From NCBI GenBank assembly GCA_003453595.1, contig DMOG01000007.1, positions 1 to 44,136 on the forward strand: a DNA stretch of 44,136 bases. Reading direction: 5' to 3'. This DNA is from Candidatus Uhrbacteria bacterium (GTDB lineage Bacteria > Patescibacteriota > Patescibacteriia > UBA9934). The notes under the pieces are model-generated. The model was given only the letters and a program-made list of their open reading frames with translations, searched no databases and had not been told where the DNA came from. Shown in pieces: positions 22,999 to 31,391 of this stretch (the stretch's first letter is position 1; every line of letters begins with the position of its first letter). Both the position numbers and the translations under genes were made by a program.

Positions 22999-25935
22999 TT
23001 ATTCAACAACCTCGGTCTCTTCTTCACTGCTTAGATATTCAAACGGGCTTGAGGAGGATGAGGATGAGGATGAGGGTTGGATGACGCGAACGCGGATTGG
23101 TTCGATGTCTTGTTTGCCGTCGGTTGTTTCAACAGATCCAGACAAGAGGTATTCACCAGTGGTTGGTAGTGTCCAGGTAAAGGTTGAGATTGATCCAGGA
23201 GAATCAACAGTTCCAATTAAGCTTAATGATCCAGTGATTAGATTTTGTTGATATACACTAACAGACAATGCTTCAGGCCCGCTAAGTTCAACTCCAATGG
23301 TATAAGTTGCTTCGGTTGCTTCAATTTCCTGGTCATTGAGTGGATTTGAGATTCTTGCACCAGACGACGCTGACCCGCCTTCAACATTGATTGAAATTTG
23401 ATCATCACCCCAGTTATCGATGTCGTCGTAGGCAACAACACGCAGAGTGTGTGTTCCGTTTCCTACCCAACTTGGAATTGTGATGGTTGCGCTAGTTGTG
23501 TTGTTGGTAATATTTACAACCATGTTATCAATCAAATATTCAATTCTAGCAACACCACGATTTGCGCTTGATTTTGTTGTTATCTCGATTGATCCACTTA
23601 CTGTGTCGCCACTATCTGGACTTTTGATTGTAATATCTGGCTCATTGTCTGTGGTGTGTAGATCGTCTTCTTCGGTTGGAATTTCGCATTCTTCAAGTGG
23701 GGCTTCTCCAGACTCAAGACTGGCATTGTAATTTGTAATATAGGTTTGTACTGAAGACTCCCAGCGTTCGTAGGCGCTGTCGACTGGTTTGTCGATCTCT
23801 CCTGCGATTGGATTGCTTGGATCGATGTAATAGAGAATTGAGTGATATTCACCGCAAACCTTGGTTTCCCTAAATCTTTCTGGAGTTCTATCGGTCGCTA
23901 GTTTTCCTGATGCTGTATCAATTGTCACTTCTTGACTTGGTATTTGTCCATCAATCACTGGAATCCCAGTGATTGGTATTTCTGGCGAGTTAAACATCAC
24001 AATTGGCTTATCAGCTAGCGCCGCTTTCATAAACTCATTCCAAATCGGAGCAGCAATAGCGCTTCCGCCTGCTCCATGGCTCATAGCTGAGCCGTCAGTG
24101 TTGCCGACCCAGACACCAGTAACAAGCTGGGGGGTATAACCAATTGTCCAGGCGTCTTTATAGTCATTGGTTGTTCCTGTTTTAGCAGCCACTGGGCGGG
24201 ATCCAAGAGTTAGGTAGTTATTTGCTCCAAAGAAAGGTGTGCGCGCCACATTGTCTGACAAAACATTACTAATCATGCGGGTAATATTTGTGTCCAAAAC
24301 AGATTGCCCGTCAGATTCTTCCCATTCTTCGAGAGCTTCTCCATTAGCGTCCTCAACTTTAAGAATTGAAACAGGTTCGTGATATATGCCCTCAGTAGCA
24401 AAAACTCCGTAGGCGCTAACATGCTCAAGAAGTTTTACTTCAGCACCGCCAAGCACCATGGAAAGCCCGTAATTTGATGGATCTGTTAGGGTTGTATATC
24501 CCAGTCGAGCCGCAAAATCAGCTGCTTTTTGAACACCAACCAAGTAAAGCATTTTGACAGCCGGAATATTAAGTGATCCTTGCAGGGCGCTTCGGACAGT
24601 GAGCGGACCATGTTCCTGGCTGTCATAATTGTTTGGTGAATATGGTCCTGTGGCTGTACCAAACTCTGTTTTTGTATCCCAAAGAATTGTATTTGGTGTA
24701 TAGCCAACCTCAAATCCAGCCGCATAGATTACTGGTTTTAGTGATGATCCGGGCTGCAATGGTTGCAAGGTGACATTAACTTGACCATCGATATCATCAT
24801 TAAAATAATCAACAGAACCGACCATGGCTAAAATATGGCCGTTATTTGGATCAATAGCCACAAGACCGGAGTTATCAAAGCCGTATGAATCTGCTCGGGC
24901 ATCGCGATTATTTATAACTGCGGTTTGTGCTGCGTTTTGCATGTCAAAATCAAGAGTTGTGATAACAGTTAGTCCACCCTGCTCAACTTCTTTTTGTCCG
25001 TATTTTTCTTCAAGTTGTTCTTTTACCCAGAGCACAAAGTGAGGCGCCTCAATGTCAGAGTAATAAGCGGTAATACTTGTATCCTCGAGCATGGCAGCGT
25101 CTGCCTCTGCTTGAGTTATGTAACCTAGCTCTGCCATGTCACCCAAAATCCAGTTTTTACGAGCTTCAAGCTCATCGGGATTATTTAGATAATAAGTTGT
25201 TGCTTGCGGTATTGCAGCTAGAGTTGCAGATTGAGCCAATGACAGATCCTCAACGGTCATGTCGTAATATGCGCGTGAAGCAGCCTCAATCCCATAGTTT
25301 CTTGATCCGTAAGGAATTTCATTTAGATAAAGTTGCATGATTTCGTCTTTTGTATAGCGACGCTCAAGTGCAAAGGAGAGCAAAAGCTCTTTAAACTTTC
25401 GGGTAAAGGTCTTTTCATTAGAAAGAATAGCGTTTTTAACAAGCTGTTGGGTAATAGTGGACGCTCCTTGGGATCGACTCAAGGTAATTATGTCCACAAA
25501 GATCGCGCGGGCAATACCTTTGTAATCAATACCACCGTGCTGATAAAAATTTCGGTCCTCAGCAGTAATTGTTGCCCAAACTACATATTGGGGAATTTGA
25601 TCCAATGTTACTAGTGTGCGTTTTTCTTCACCAGCAATTTCATACAATAAATGCTCGCCGGTGTTGTCATAGATTTTTGTGGACTGGGGAACTTCCCTGA
25701 TAGTCAATGAGTTTGGATCTGGTAAATCTTTTGAAAGCCAGGCAAAGGCACCAAGAAGAAAAATGCTACCTGCCAAAGCAATAGCGATACAGGCCAACAG
25801 TGCATTTTTAATTAGCGTTGTCTTATTGGCTTTTTTTAAATACGCAATATACTCTTTGATTTTTCCCAAAAAAGAACTTTTCCTTGAATTTGCCCATGAA
25901 TAGCGGCCTCGGCGAGGTGAATAGGGATGATGCAT
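22999..25935 (-). CDS. Class A penicillin-binding protein (PBP1A family) with extra C-terminal domains
   Basis: A 978-residue bifunctional peptidoglycan synthase. After a basic N-terminus and one transmembrane helix (about 44-67) comes the GT51 glycosyltransferase domain (E126 in TAEDRNFYQHGG, QGASTITQQLVKN at 156-168). The transpeptidase domain has S397-xx-K400 (PGSSLKP), S454-L-N456 and K585-T-G587. Beyond about residue 770 are one or two Ig-like beta domains, which may bind wall polymer, then a Ser-rich tail (residues ~955-964) and an acidic end. Class A PBPs usually end soon after the transpeptidase, so the ~200-residue extension is notable. Confidence 0.95.
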   Translation of the reverse strand: MHHPYSPRRGRYSWANSRKSSFLGKIKEYIAYLKKANKTTLIKNALLACIAIALAGSIFLLGAFAWLSKDLPDPNSLTIREVPQSTKIYDNTGEHLLYEIAGEEKRTLVTLDQIPQYVVWATITAEDRNFYQHGGIDYKGIARAIFVDIITLSRSQGASTITQQLVKNAILSNEKTFTRKFKELLLSFALERRYTKDEIMQLYLNEIPYGSRNYGIEAASRAYYDMTVEDLSLAQSATLAAIPQATTYYLNNPDELEARKNWILGDMAELGYITQAEADAAMLEDTSITAYYSDIEAPHFVLWVKEQLEEKYGQKEVEQGGLTVITTLDFDMQNAAQTAVINNRDARADSYGFDNSGLVAIDPNNGHILAMVGSVDYFNDDIDGQVNVTLQPLQPGSSLKPVIYAAGFEVGYTPNTILWDTKTEFGTATGPYSPNNYDSQEHGPLTVRSALQGSLNIPAVKMLYLVGVQKAADFAARLGYTTLTDPSNYGLSMVLGGAEVKLLEHVSAYGVFATEGIYHEPVSILKVEDANGEALEEWEESDGQSVLDTNITRMISNVLSDNVARTPFFGANNYLTLGSRPVAAKTGTTNDYKDAWTIGYTPQLVTGVWVGNTDGSAMSHGAGGSAIAAPIWNEFMKAALADKPIVMFNSPEIPITGIPVIDGQIPSQEVTIDTASGKLATDRTPERFRETKVCGEYHSILYYIDPSNPIAGEIDKPVDSAYERWESSVQTYITNYNASLESGEAPLEECEIPTEEDDLHTTDNEPDITIKSPDSGDTVSGSIEITTKSSANRGVARIEYLIDNMVVNITNNTTSATITIPSWVGNGTHTLRVVAYDDIDNWGDDQISINVEGGSASSGARISNPLNDQEIEATEATYTIGVELSGPEALSVSVYQQNLITGSLSLIGTVDSPGSISTFTWTLPTTGEYLLSGSVETTDGKQDIEPIRVRVIQPSSSSSSSSSPFEYLSSEEETEVVE

Positions 25936-25967
25936 AAAGCAAATAGGTTAAAAAGATTGATGCCACA

Positions 25968-25996
25968 AGTATACGAAAAAATCTGTTTTTTGGCAA
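25968..25996 (-). promoter_or_regulatory. PBP promoter
   Basis: Minus strand TTGCCA (25991-25996), 17-nt spacer, TATACT (25968-25973). Confidence 0.6.
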
Positions 25997-26048
25997 AAAA
26001 AGACCTGTTTTTTCTCACCGAATATTGGCCAAAATATCGACTTATTCA

Positions 26049-26077
26049 TTGACAAAAAGGCAAAAATGTGGTACAGT
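26049..26077 (+). promoter_or_regulatory. Promoter of the 3D-domain gene
   Basis: TTGACA (26049-26054), 17-nt spacer, TACAGT (26072-26077); predicted start near 26084. Confidence 0.7.
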
Positions 26078-26083
26078 AGTGGT

Positions 26084-26191
26084 CCCTTGAGTTGTAAGGG
26101 GTTTTTTAAATCATTAAGAAACTCATTAAAACCAAGGGCGTCGATTGAGTGAAGTCAGTTCAAGTCTGGCCTTTATAAGCTAGTCTTGAAA
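26084..26191 (+). promoter_or_regulatory. Structured leader with terminator-like first hairpin
   Basis: The transcript would begin with CCCTT (26084-26088) pairing with AAGGG (26096-26100), directly followed by GTTTTTT, an attenuator-like structure at position +1. A second hairpin, TTCAAG with CTTGAA arms (about 26160-26191), ends just before the ATG. No known riboswitch consensus is recognised. Confidence 0.45.
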
Positions 26192-26201
26192 TGAATTCTC
26201 T

Positions 26202-26729
26202 ATGAACACAAAAACTATCAAGAAAACTACAAAAATGATCAAGAAGTCACCGATTGAGTTTGCTTTGATTGGATTTTTAATCATAATTCTTGCTTATGTT
26301 TCTATTCCTCTTGAAGCCTCAGCAAGTGTTGACATGGATCGAGCTAACGCAACTTTGGCTTTGGAAGTAGAAAATATCCAAAATCAGTTTCGTTCGTTTG
26401 GACAGTTACCTAAGTCAGGTACGCGCAATCCTGCTTATGTTATGACTGTTCCGGCAACTGCGTATAACTCACTTGCTGGTCAGACTGATGACACGCCGTT
26501 TATTACGGCCTCAGGCACCACAACCCGTCACGGTGTTTTGGCTGCTAACTTCTTGCCAATAGGTACACGAGTGAAGATTCCTGAAATTTACGGTGATGAT
26601 GTCTTTATTGTCGAAGATCGGATGAATGCCCGATATGATAAACGCGTTGATATTTGGATGGAGAGCTACAGTGACGCCATTCAATTCGGATATAAGAACA
26701 TTCAGATTGAGGTTTACCCAAACAAATAA
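26202..26729 (+). CDS. 3D-domain cell-wall protein
   Basis: A 175-residue protein with an N-terminal signal-anchor (about residues 20-43), a short helical region, and a C-terminal 3D (Asp-Asp-Asp) domain, the double-psi barrel fold of MltA/RlpA-like and YuiC/Rpf-associated enzymes. Visible elements are VPATAYNSLAGQTDDTPFIT, GVLAANFLPIGTRVKIP and the acidic VEDRMNARYDKRVDIWM segment with the conserved aspartates. It is probably a lytic transglycosylase-like or wall-binding protein acting outside the membrane. It diverges from the PBP gene, consistent with joint wall remodelling. No SD. Confidence 0.85.
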   Translation: MNTKTIKKTTKMIKKSPIEFALIGFLIIILAYVSIPLEASASVDMDRANATLALEVENIQNQFRSFGQLPKSGTRNPAYVMTVPATAYNSLAGQTDDTPFITASGTTTRHGVLAANFLPIGTRVKIPEIYGDDVFIVEDRMNARYDKRVDIWMESYSDAIQFGYKNIQIEVYPNK

Positions 26730-26732
26730 ATA

Positions 26733-26764
26733 AAAAGAAGGCCAGCAATATGGCCTTCTTTTGT
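26733..26764 (+). terminator. Terminator of the 3D-domain gene
   Basis: AGAAGGCC-agcaatat-GGCCTTCT followed by TTTGTTT. A second small perfect hairpin (ATAAGCAT/ATGCTTAT, 26769-26790) precedes the next gene. Confidence 0.8.
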
Positions 26765-26810
26765 TTCTATAAGCATGTTAAAATGCTTATAAGAAATTTA
26801 ACCAAAGAAT

Positions 26811-27359
26811 ATGAAGAAAATGATTTTAGGCCTTTGCGCCTTGGTGTTACTTGGAGGTGGATGTGCAATGGCACCATCTGTAGTGGAGGGAAACTGGTAT
26901 CTTGCCTTTGATTTGCCAAGCGGCTGGGTCATGGTGCCGGATTATACAGTGGGAAATGTTGCTCTTCCAAGCCAAGAGGATGTTAATAGAGAAGTGAGTG
27001 ATGTTATTTTACAAAGTGTGGATAAGACAATTTGGACAAGTTTAGGACGCGCACCCTCAGAAGAGGAGACCGCAATAATGGGAGAGTATGTGATGGAAGA
27101 CTATTCTATTATCCGCGTTCTTCGAATTGATACTCGCCGAGTGGTTCCTTCTGAAGCCGAAGATCTTGGTAATGGTTTTTATAAATTAAAGCTTTGTGAA
27201 GATGGAGAAGATTGCCAGATTGGTGGACGATATAACTATGACTACTATTTTATATCTGACGCAGGAAACAAATATCAGTTTATGATAACAACTAATGGTC
27301 AAAGTTATGATTCTGCAGAAGAGATAATCCTTTCTGCTCAGGAAGTAACAACCCAATAA
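26811..27359 (+). CDS. Putative lipoprotein, unknown function
   Basis: A 182-residue protein with a lipoprotein-type signal (MKKMILGLCALVLLGGGC; C18 the likely lipidated residue, although the -3 Gly is atypical). The mature part includes FDLPSGWVMVPDY, reminiscent of PsbP/DUF-type outer-surface domains, and two cysteines (about C130 and C136: CEDGEDC) that may pair. I cannot assign a function. It precedes the cupredoxin-tailed gene by only 6 nt, so the two probably form an operon. Confidence 0.6.
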   Translation: MKKMILGLCALVLLGGGCAMAPSVVEGNWYLAFDLPSGWVMVPDYTVGNVALPSQEDVNREVSDVILQSVDKTIWTSLGRAPSEEETAIMGEYVMEDYSIIRVLRIDTRRVVPSEAEDLGNGFYKLKLCEDGEDCQIGGRYNYDYYFISDAGNKYQFMITTNGQSYDSAEEIILSAQEVTTQ

Positions 27360-27365
27360 TTATAT

Positions 27366-28238
27366 ATGAAAAAAACAATAATATTTTTTGTTGCCATGGC
27401 AATTATGATGGCAACTGGTTCGCAGGCATTTGCCCTTTCATTTCCATCAGTCGGTGACCTTGAGCACGGCACACTTATCAAAAGCTCATCGTCAAGCGCC
27501 GTTTACTATTTTGGCATGGATGATGTCCGCTATGGATTTCCAAATGAAGCAACTTACTTTACTTGGTATGATGATTTTAAAGATGTGAAAACAATCTCAG
27601 TTTCACAAATGAACGATATTCCTTTTGGTGGCATGGTCACTTACAAACCACAACTTGGCAATGGTGCTATTTCTACTCATTTGCTAAAGCTGGCCAGTCA
27701 ACCAACAGTTTATGTTCCATTGGCCGGTGGCATGTTGGCAGCTTTAAAAAATGAAAGCAATGCCATTACACTTTTTGGATCCTCATGGTCGTCACATATT
27801 GATATTCTTCCAGACGCGCTTGCTTCAAGTTACTTAATCTTGGGTGGATTTCTTTCCACTTCAGTGGAATTTTTAAGTGACAATGGATACACCATTGCTG
27901 ATGATAAGAGCATGACAGCGTCTTTGGGAGTAATGATGTATGAAGAGCCACTTCGCTTTGCAGGTTATGATGAAGCTGGTACTTGCAAAATAACTGGGGC
28001 ATGTTGCAACCTTGGTTATTGCGGATTTAACATGGTTAAGGTTGATCAGGGCAACACAATTAAATTTGTTAATTACACAAATCAAAACCTAACAGTTCGT
28101 GAAGAAGATGGGCTTTGGACAACAGGAGAAATGGCACCCGGTGACATAGTCGTTGTGCGCATCAACTCAGCCAAAGGAACATACAACTTCCGCGCTGACG
28201 AAAGCCACAGCATGACAGGCGTTTTGGTGGTGGAGTAA
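27366..28238 (+). CDS. Secreted surface protein with a Patescibacteria-type domain and a cupredoxin-like tail
   Basis: A 290-residue exported protein. Residues 1-24 form a signal peptide. Residues ~33-95 (GTLIKSSSSSAVYYFG...FPNEATYFTWYDDF) match the C-terminal domain of the 5253-6590 protein, and this unit may recur to ~190. A Cys-rich linker (CKITGACCNLGYCGF, about 207-221) leads to a beta-sandwich resembling plastocyanin-like cupredoxins (KVDQGNTIKFVNYTNQNLTVREEDG...YNFRADESHSMTGVLVVE). Only one His and one Met of a type 1 copper site are visible, so metal binding is doubtful. A broken copy of the cupredoxin tail follows at 28871-28952. Confidence 0.65.
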   Translation: MKKTIIFFVAMAIMMATGSQAFALSFPSVGDLEHGTLIKSSSSSAVYYFGMDDVRYGFPNEATYFTWYDDFKDVKTISVSQMNDIPFGGMVTYKPQLGNGAISTHLLKLASQPTVYVPLAGGMLAALKNESNAITLFGSSWSSHIDILPDALASSYLILGGFLSTSVEFLSDNGYTIADDKSMTASLGVMMYEEPLRFAGYDEAGTCKITGACCNLGYCGFNMVKVDQGNTIKFVNYTNQNLTVREEDGLWTTGEMAPGDIVVVRINSAKGTYNFRADESHSMTGVLVVE

Positions 28239-28276
28239 AATAACTTTACATTTAATTATTATTAATTTTAATATAT

Positions 28277-28837
28277 ATGAGAGAAGGACAGCACGGCGAG
28301 GGACAAATTAGCCCCGCAAAACCAGAGGGGATAAAGAAGAATATCGCGCTTAGCATGATTGAGCGCGGTAGAGATGCTGTAGAAAAGAAAAGTTTAAGAA
28401 AAAAACAGATGGAAGCCCTCAGAGGTATTGGTGATGGAGCGGAAGTCATGTTATACGCTAGAAAAGCACAGGTAATTTCAGAAAACTCAGACATGTTATT
28501 AACTCTTGGAATGAAAAAAGAGGATATTGATATGTTTGTGAACCGCGTTGAGGAGGAGATCTCACTGTTATCAGACACATTATCTGATCCCAACATTTCG
28601 GAAGATGAAGGCAATATAAGAATACAAAAAAATATTTTAAAACAACTCCAAGATAATTTAATTTCATCGGCAAAAGAGCATGGTTATGTGTATTCTAAAA
28701 TTGTTCAATTGATCCAAGGAGTTGCGCATACTGCAAGTTTTGATGAGCAGGATCTGCCACAGAGCCAAAAGGATTCAATAAGGGAATTTGAGGATGCTCG
28801 CGCGCAAGCAAAGGCTCAGGCTAAATCAAAGGCTTAG
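28277..28837 (+). CDS. Helical hypothetical protein
   Basis: A 186-residue, highly charged, predominantly alpha-helical protein with no signal peptide and no family I recognise. Heptad-like spacing in the central part (about residues 60-150) suggests a helical bundle or coiled coil, and the C-terminus is an Ala/Gln/Lys tail (ARAQAKAQAKSKA) encoded by repetitive GCTCARGCTAAA-type sequence that continues past the stop codon. No SD (ATATATATG). Confidence 0.5.
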   Translation: MREGQHGEGQISPAKPEGIKKNIALSMIERGRDAVEKKSLRKKQMEALRGIGDGAEVMLYARKAQVISENSDMLLTLGMKKEDIDMFVNRVEEEISLLSDTLSDPNISEDEGNIRIQKNILKQLQDNLISSAKEHGYVYSKIVQLIQGVAHTASFDEQDLPQSQKDSIREFEDARAQAKAQAKSKA

Positions 28838-28870
28838 GCTAAATAAGAGGTTAGGAGGAGAAGAGGCTCA

Positions 28871-28952
28871 AATTGATTAACCTCAATCCGGAGTTTACAA
28901 CTTCCAAGCAGTTGAGGATGACGACATGGTAGGAGTAATGGTAGTTGAGTAA
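28871..28952 (+). pseudogene. Frameshifted remnant of a cupredoxin-tail paralogue
   Basis: Bases 28890-28952 translate to GVYNFQAVEDDDMVGVMVVE followed by TAA, clearly homologous to the last 20 residues of the 27366-28238 protein (GTYNFRADESHSMTGVLVVE). Just upstream, INLNP in another frame aligns with INSAK, implying a one-base deletion. Nothing further upstream is alignable by eye, so this is the tail of a deleted duplicate. Confidence 0.7.
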
Positions 28953-28956
28953 GATA

Positions 28957-28990
28957 AAAAACCACAGATCAGTAACTGATCTGTGGTTTT
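28957..28990. terminator. Bidirectional terminator
   Basis: AAAACCACAGATCAG and complement around a short loop, with A/T tracts both ways; it ends transcription toward the tRNA-Cys gene from both sides. Confidence 0.8.
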
Positions 28991-28999
28991 GTAATTATA

Positions 29000-29076
29000 T
29001 GGAGGCCACGGTCGGACTTGAACCGACGAGTAGCGGTTTTGCAGACCGCCGCGTTAACCAACTTCGCCACGTGGCC
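29000..29076 (-). tRNA. tRNA-Cys (GCA)
   Basis: On the minus strand, acceptor GGCCACG pairs with CGTGGCC, followed by discriminator T and an encoded CCA. The anticodon stem GCGGT/ACCGC encloses loop CTGCAAA with anticodon GCA. The T arm has GGTTCAAGTCC. All four arms are present and the CCA end is encoded. Confidence 0.93.
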
Positions 29077-29093
29077 ACGCACAAAATAGTATC

Positions 29094-29120
29094 AAAAAAC
29101 CCGCTTGATTTCAAGCGGGT
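29094..29120 (-). terminator. Terminator after the BaeRF-like gene
   Basis: Minus strand ACCCGCTTGA-aa-TCAAGCGGGT followed by TTTTTTGAT, between the 29139-29555 gene and tRNA-Cys. Confidence 0.8.
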
Positions 29121-29138
29121 CTGGTTGCTTGTTTAATT

Positions 29139-29555
29139 TTATCGAATCTCCTGTAGTATCCTCACTATTTGATCGAGTGGTAGGGATGCTAGATTTTTTG
29201 GAACTATCTCTTTGGCTGCTTTCTGAATGTCAGTATGCATGGTCTCAAAGATTTCATTTTTAAATGCTTCTGGCGCGCAAAGTATTAGATCGGCTCCTTT
29301 GAGTTTTTTCATTAGATAAGCACTTAAATCTTTGTACATTGCTACTCGAGTAATGCGTTTTTCTTCATCGAAATTTCGTGGTCCGTCATTTCTGGTTCCG
29401 CTTTGTTCACCTTCGCGGTCAATTTCCTGAGCATGTAATTCTTTTTTCAAATCAACTTCACGATCCTCTATAATAAAAATCTTACAAATTTCATTATTTG
29501 TTACTGCGATGTAAGTTTTAGTTTTGTAGGGAGCGTAATGATTTGATATTTGCAT
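29139..29555 (-). CDS. Host-attachment/BaeRF-like protein (eRF1 domain 1-like fold)
   Basis: A 138-residue protein resembling the family annotated as required for attachment to host cells (PF10116) and BaeRF-type eRF1-like proteins. Pattern matches are the N-terminal strand TYIAVTNNEICKIFIIED, a charged loop, the helix ITRVAMYKDLSAYLMKKLKGADLILCAPEAFKNEI and the late segment KEIVPKNLASLPLDQIVRIL. Biochemical role unknown; the name attachment is historical. A TATAAT on the minus strand (29564-29569) lies 8 nt from the ATG, implying a leaderless mRNA. Confidence 0.65.
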   Translation of the reverse strand: MQISNHYAPYKTKTYIAVTNNEICKIFIIEDREVDLKKELHAQEIDREGEQSGTRNDGPRNFDEEKRITRVAMYKDLSAYLMKKLKGADLILCAPEAFKNEIFETMHTDIQKAAKEIVPKNLASLPLDQIVRILQEIR

Positions 29556-29585
29556 ATAAGCATATTATAGCGCAAAAAAGATAAA

Positions 29586-29679
29586 GTTTAAAGTAAAAAG
29601 TAGAAAGTATAAAGCCTTAGGTTTTCGTCTTTAAACTTTAGACTTTTAACTTTCTACTTTTTACTTTCTACGATATAAT
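29586..29679. repeat. Inverted heptamer array containing a -10 box
   Basis: GTAGAAA/GTATAAA-type units on the left are mirrored by TTTCTAC/TTTTAAC-type units on the right, so the array can form a long hairpin. It ends in TATAAT (29674-29679), 9 nt before the transporter ATG. Confidence 0.6.
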
Positions 29680-29688
29680 ACCAACGCT

Positions 29689-30393
29689 ATGTTAGGAGGA
29701 TTACGGAAACGCGTTGAGTTTTTTATTAGAGAGATTGTTTTTGGTTTTGAAGATAGCCTTGTTTCAACACTGGGAGTATTAACTGGTGTGGCGGCTGGGA
29801 CGCAGAATGTAAAAATTGTTATTATAATTGGTTGTGTTTTAATTGCTGTTGAAGCTTTGTCCATGGCAGCGGGAAGTTATCTTTCTTCCAAGTCAGCTCA
29901 AGAAGTTTTTGAAAATCGAAAGCGTCAGGATGGGTCGCGAATGTTGCAGACGCGCTTGAATGATTCCGAGTCAATTGAGGATGCATTAAAAGCAAAGAAA
30001 TTTTCAAAATTACAAATTGCCAAAATATTAGATGCCTTGTCGTCAGAGCGGACTTTGTGGATAAAAGAAGTGCAAAGATGTGAATATCGATTTGCGCCTG
30101 CTGTGTCCGCCTCCCCAATCATTGCCGGACTTGTAATGGGCGTTTTTTATTTATTTGGTGGACTTTTTCCACTTGTGCCATATTTCTTTTTTAGTGTGAC
30201 AGACGCAATTATTCCATCAGTTGGAGCTACGATTTTTGGTTTATTTATGCTGGGATTTGCCAAAGCAAAGTTTGTCGGTGGACACGGACTTAAGAGTGGA
30301 TTTGAAATGGCACTTGTTTCCATGACAGCGGCCTTAGTTGGATATGTAATTGGACGATTAATTTCTGCCTACATTGGTGTTGAAGTTTATTAA
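29689..30393 (+). CDS. VIT1/CCC1-family metal transporter
   Basis: A 234-residue membrane protein of the vacuolar iron transporter family. EIVFGFEDSLVSTLGVLTGVAAGT (about residues 14-37) is the family's first helix with the metal-path Asp and Glu residues. A second helix follows (about 42-65, EALSMAAGSYLSSKSAQE). A charged cytosolic helical domain (about 65-130) holds Glu residues, and three further helices complete the five-helix fold. It probably exports Fe2+ or Mn2+ from the cytoplasm. The start lies 9 nt after a TATAAT, so the mRNA is nearly leaderless. The thioredoxin-like gene begins 2 nt after its stop. Confidence 0.85.
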   Translation: MLGGLRKRVEFFIREIVFGFEDSLVSTLGVLTGVAAGTQNVKIVIIIGCVLIAVEALSMAAGSYLSSKSAQEVFENRKRQDGSRMLQTRLNDSESIEDALKAKKFSKLQIAKILDALSSERTLWIKEVQRCEYRFAPAVSASPIIAGLVMGVFYLFGGLFPLVPYFFFSVTDAIIPSVGATIFGLFMLGFAKAKFVGGHGLKSGFEMALVSMTAALVGYVIGRLISAYIGVEVY

Positions 30394-30395
30394 AC

Positions 30396-31391
30396 ATGTT
30401 TCTTCATCGAAAACAAAAAATAAATGCCCCTGAGTTTCCCAAAGGGCTTTTCTGGATCAATTCTGATTCCATGACTTTAAGATCGCTGAAAGGAAAAGTG
30501 GTGTTGATTGATTTTTGGACCTACTCCTGTATTAATTGTCTTCATACTTTGGAGCATCTGCGTACTTGGCATAAAAAATATGCTCACAAAGGTTTGGTGA
30601 TTATTGGTGTGCATACTCCAGAGTTTGATTTTGAAAAAGATGAGGCGAACGTGAAGCGCGCAATCAAAGATCTAAAAGTAAATTATCCAGTTGTGCTAGA
30701 TCCTAATTACAAAATTTGGTCTTTGTATGCCAATCGCTGGTGGCCACGCAAGTTATTGATTAATAAAGATGGTGAGATTGTTTACGATCATGTTGGTGAG
30801 GGTGGATATGCGCAAACAGAGAATGCGATTCAAGAAGCTTTGCGTGAAATTGGAGAAGAAGATTTACCAGCAGTGCGTCCAGAAATGTCAGTTGGTGGCG
30901 GAATATGTTATCGTACAACACCAGAAACATATTTAGGATTTTTGCGTGGTCGGTTTGGAAATGCTGTTGGTATTATTCCTGGAGAAGAGCAAGATTTTAA
31001 TGATAAAGGTTCGCATGTTGATGATCTTGTGTATTTGCACGGGCACTGGGCAATTGAAAAAGAAGAATTGCGACATTCCCGTGAACTGGCCCAAGCTACT
31101 GAATATTTAAGTCTTAAGTACAGCGCGTTTTCAGTAAATCTAGTTACAGGTTCGCTTAAGAAAAATAAGTCTGTTGAGGTCCATGTTGAAATCGATGGTC
31201 AAACTTTACCAGAAGATATGGCTGGTCGCGATGTTATTGTTAAAAATGGAAAAGCAATTTTAACAATCACTTCACCGCGAATGTATAATGTGATTTCATC
31301 AGATGTTTATCATCATGGGACTTTGAAACTCAAGCTTAGCTCTGATCATGTTGGTTTTTATGCATTCACTTTTGGTGGATGTAAGGAATAG
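30396..31391 (+). CDS. Thioredoxin-fold protein of the DipZ C-terminal type
   Basis: A 331-residue protein with an N-terminal TlpA/DipZ-like thioredoxin domain: WTYSCINCLHTLEHL carries the redox pair C45-x-x-C48 (CINC). The C-terminal half (about 190-331), ending SSDHVGFYAFTFGGCKE, resembles the beta-sandwich domain of DipZ proteins. DipZ normally has an N-terminal CcdA-like membrane part; none is present, and no signal peptide is evident, so location is uncertain. Being 2 nt from the transporter gene, it likely belongs to the same operon and may protect against metal or oxidative stress. Confidence 0.8.
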   Translation: MFLHRKQKINAPEFPKGLFWINSDSMTLRSLKGKVVLIDFWTYSCINCLHTLEHLRTWHKKYAHKGLVIIGVHTPEFDFEKDEANVKRAIKDLKVNYPVVLDPNYKIWSLYANRWWPRKLLINKDGEIVYDHVGEGGYAQTENAIQEALREIGEEDLPAVRPEMSVGGGICYRTTPETYLGFLRGRFGNAVGIIPGEEQDFNDKGSHVDDLVYLHGHWAIEKEELRHSRELAQATEYLSLKYSAFSVNLVTGSLKKNKSVEVHVEIDGQTLPEDMAGRDVIVKNGKAILTITSPRMYNVISSDVYHHGTLKLKLSSDHVGFYAFTFGGCKE

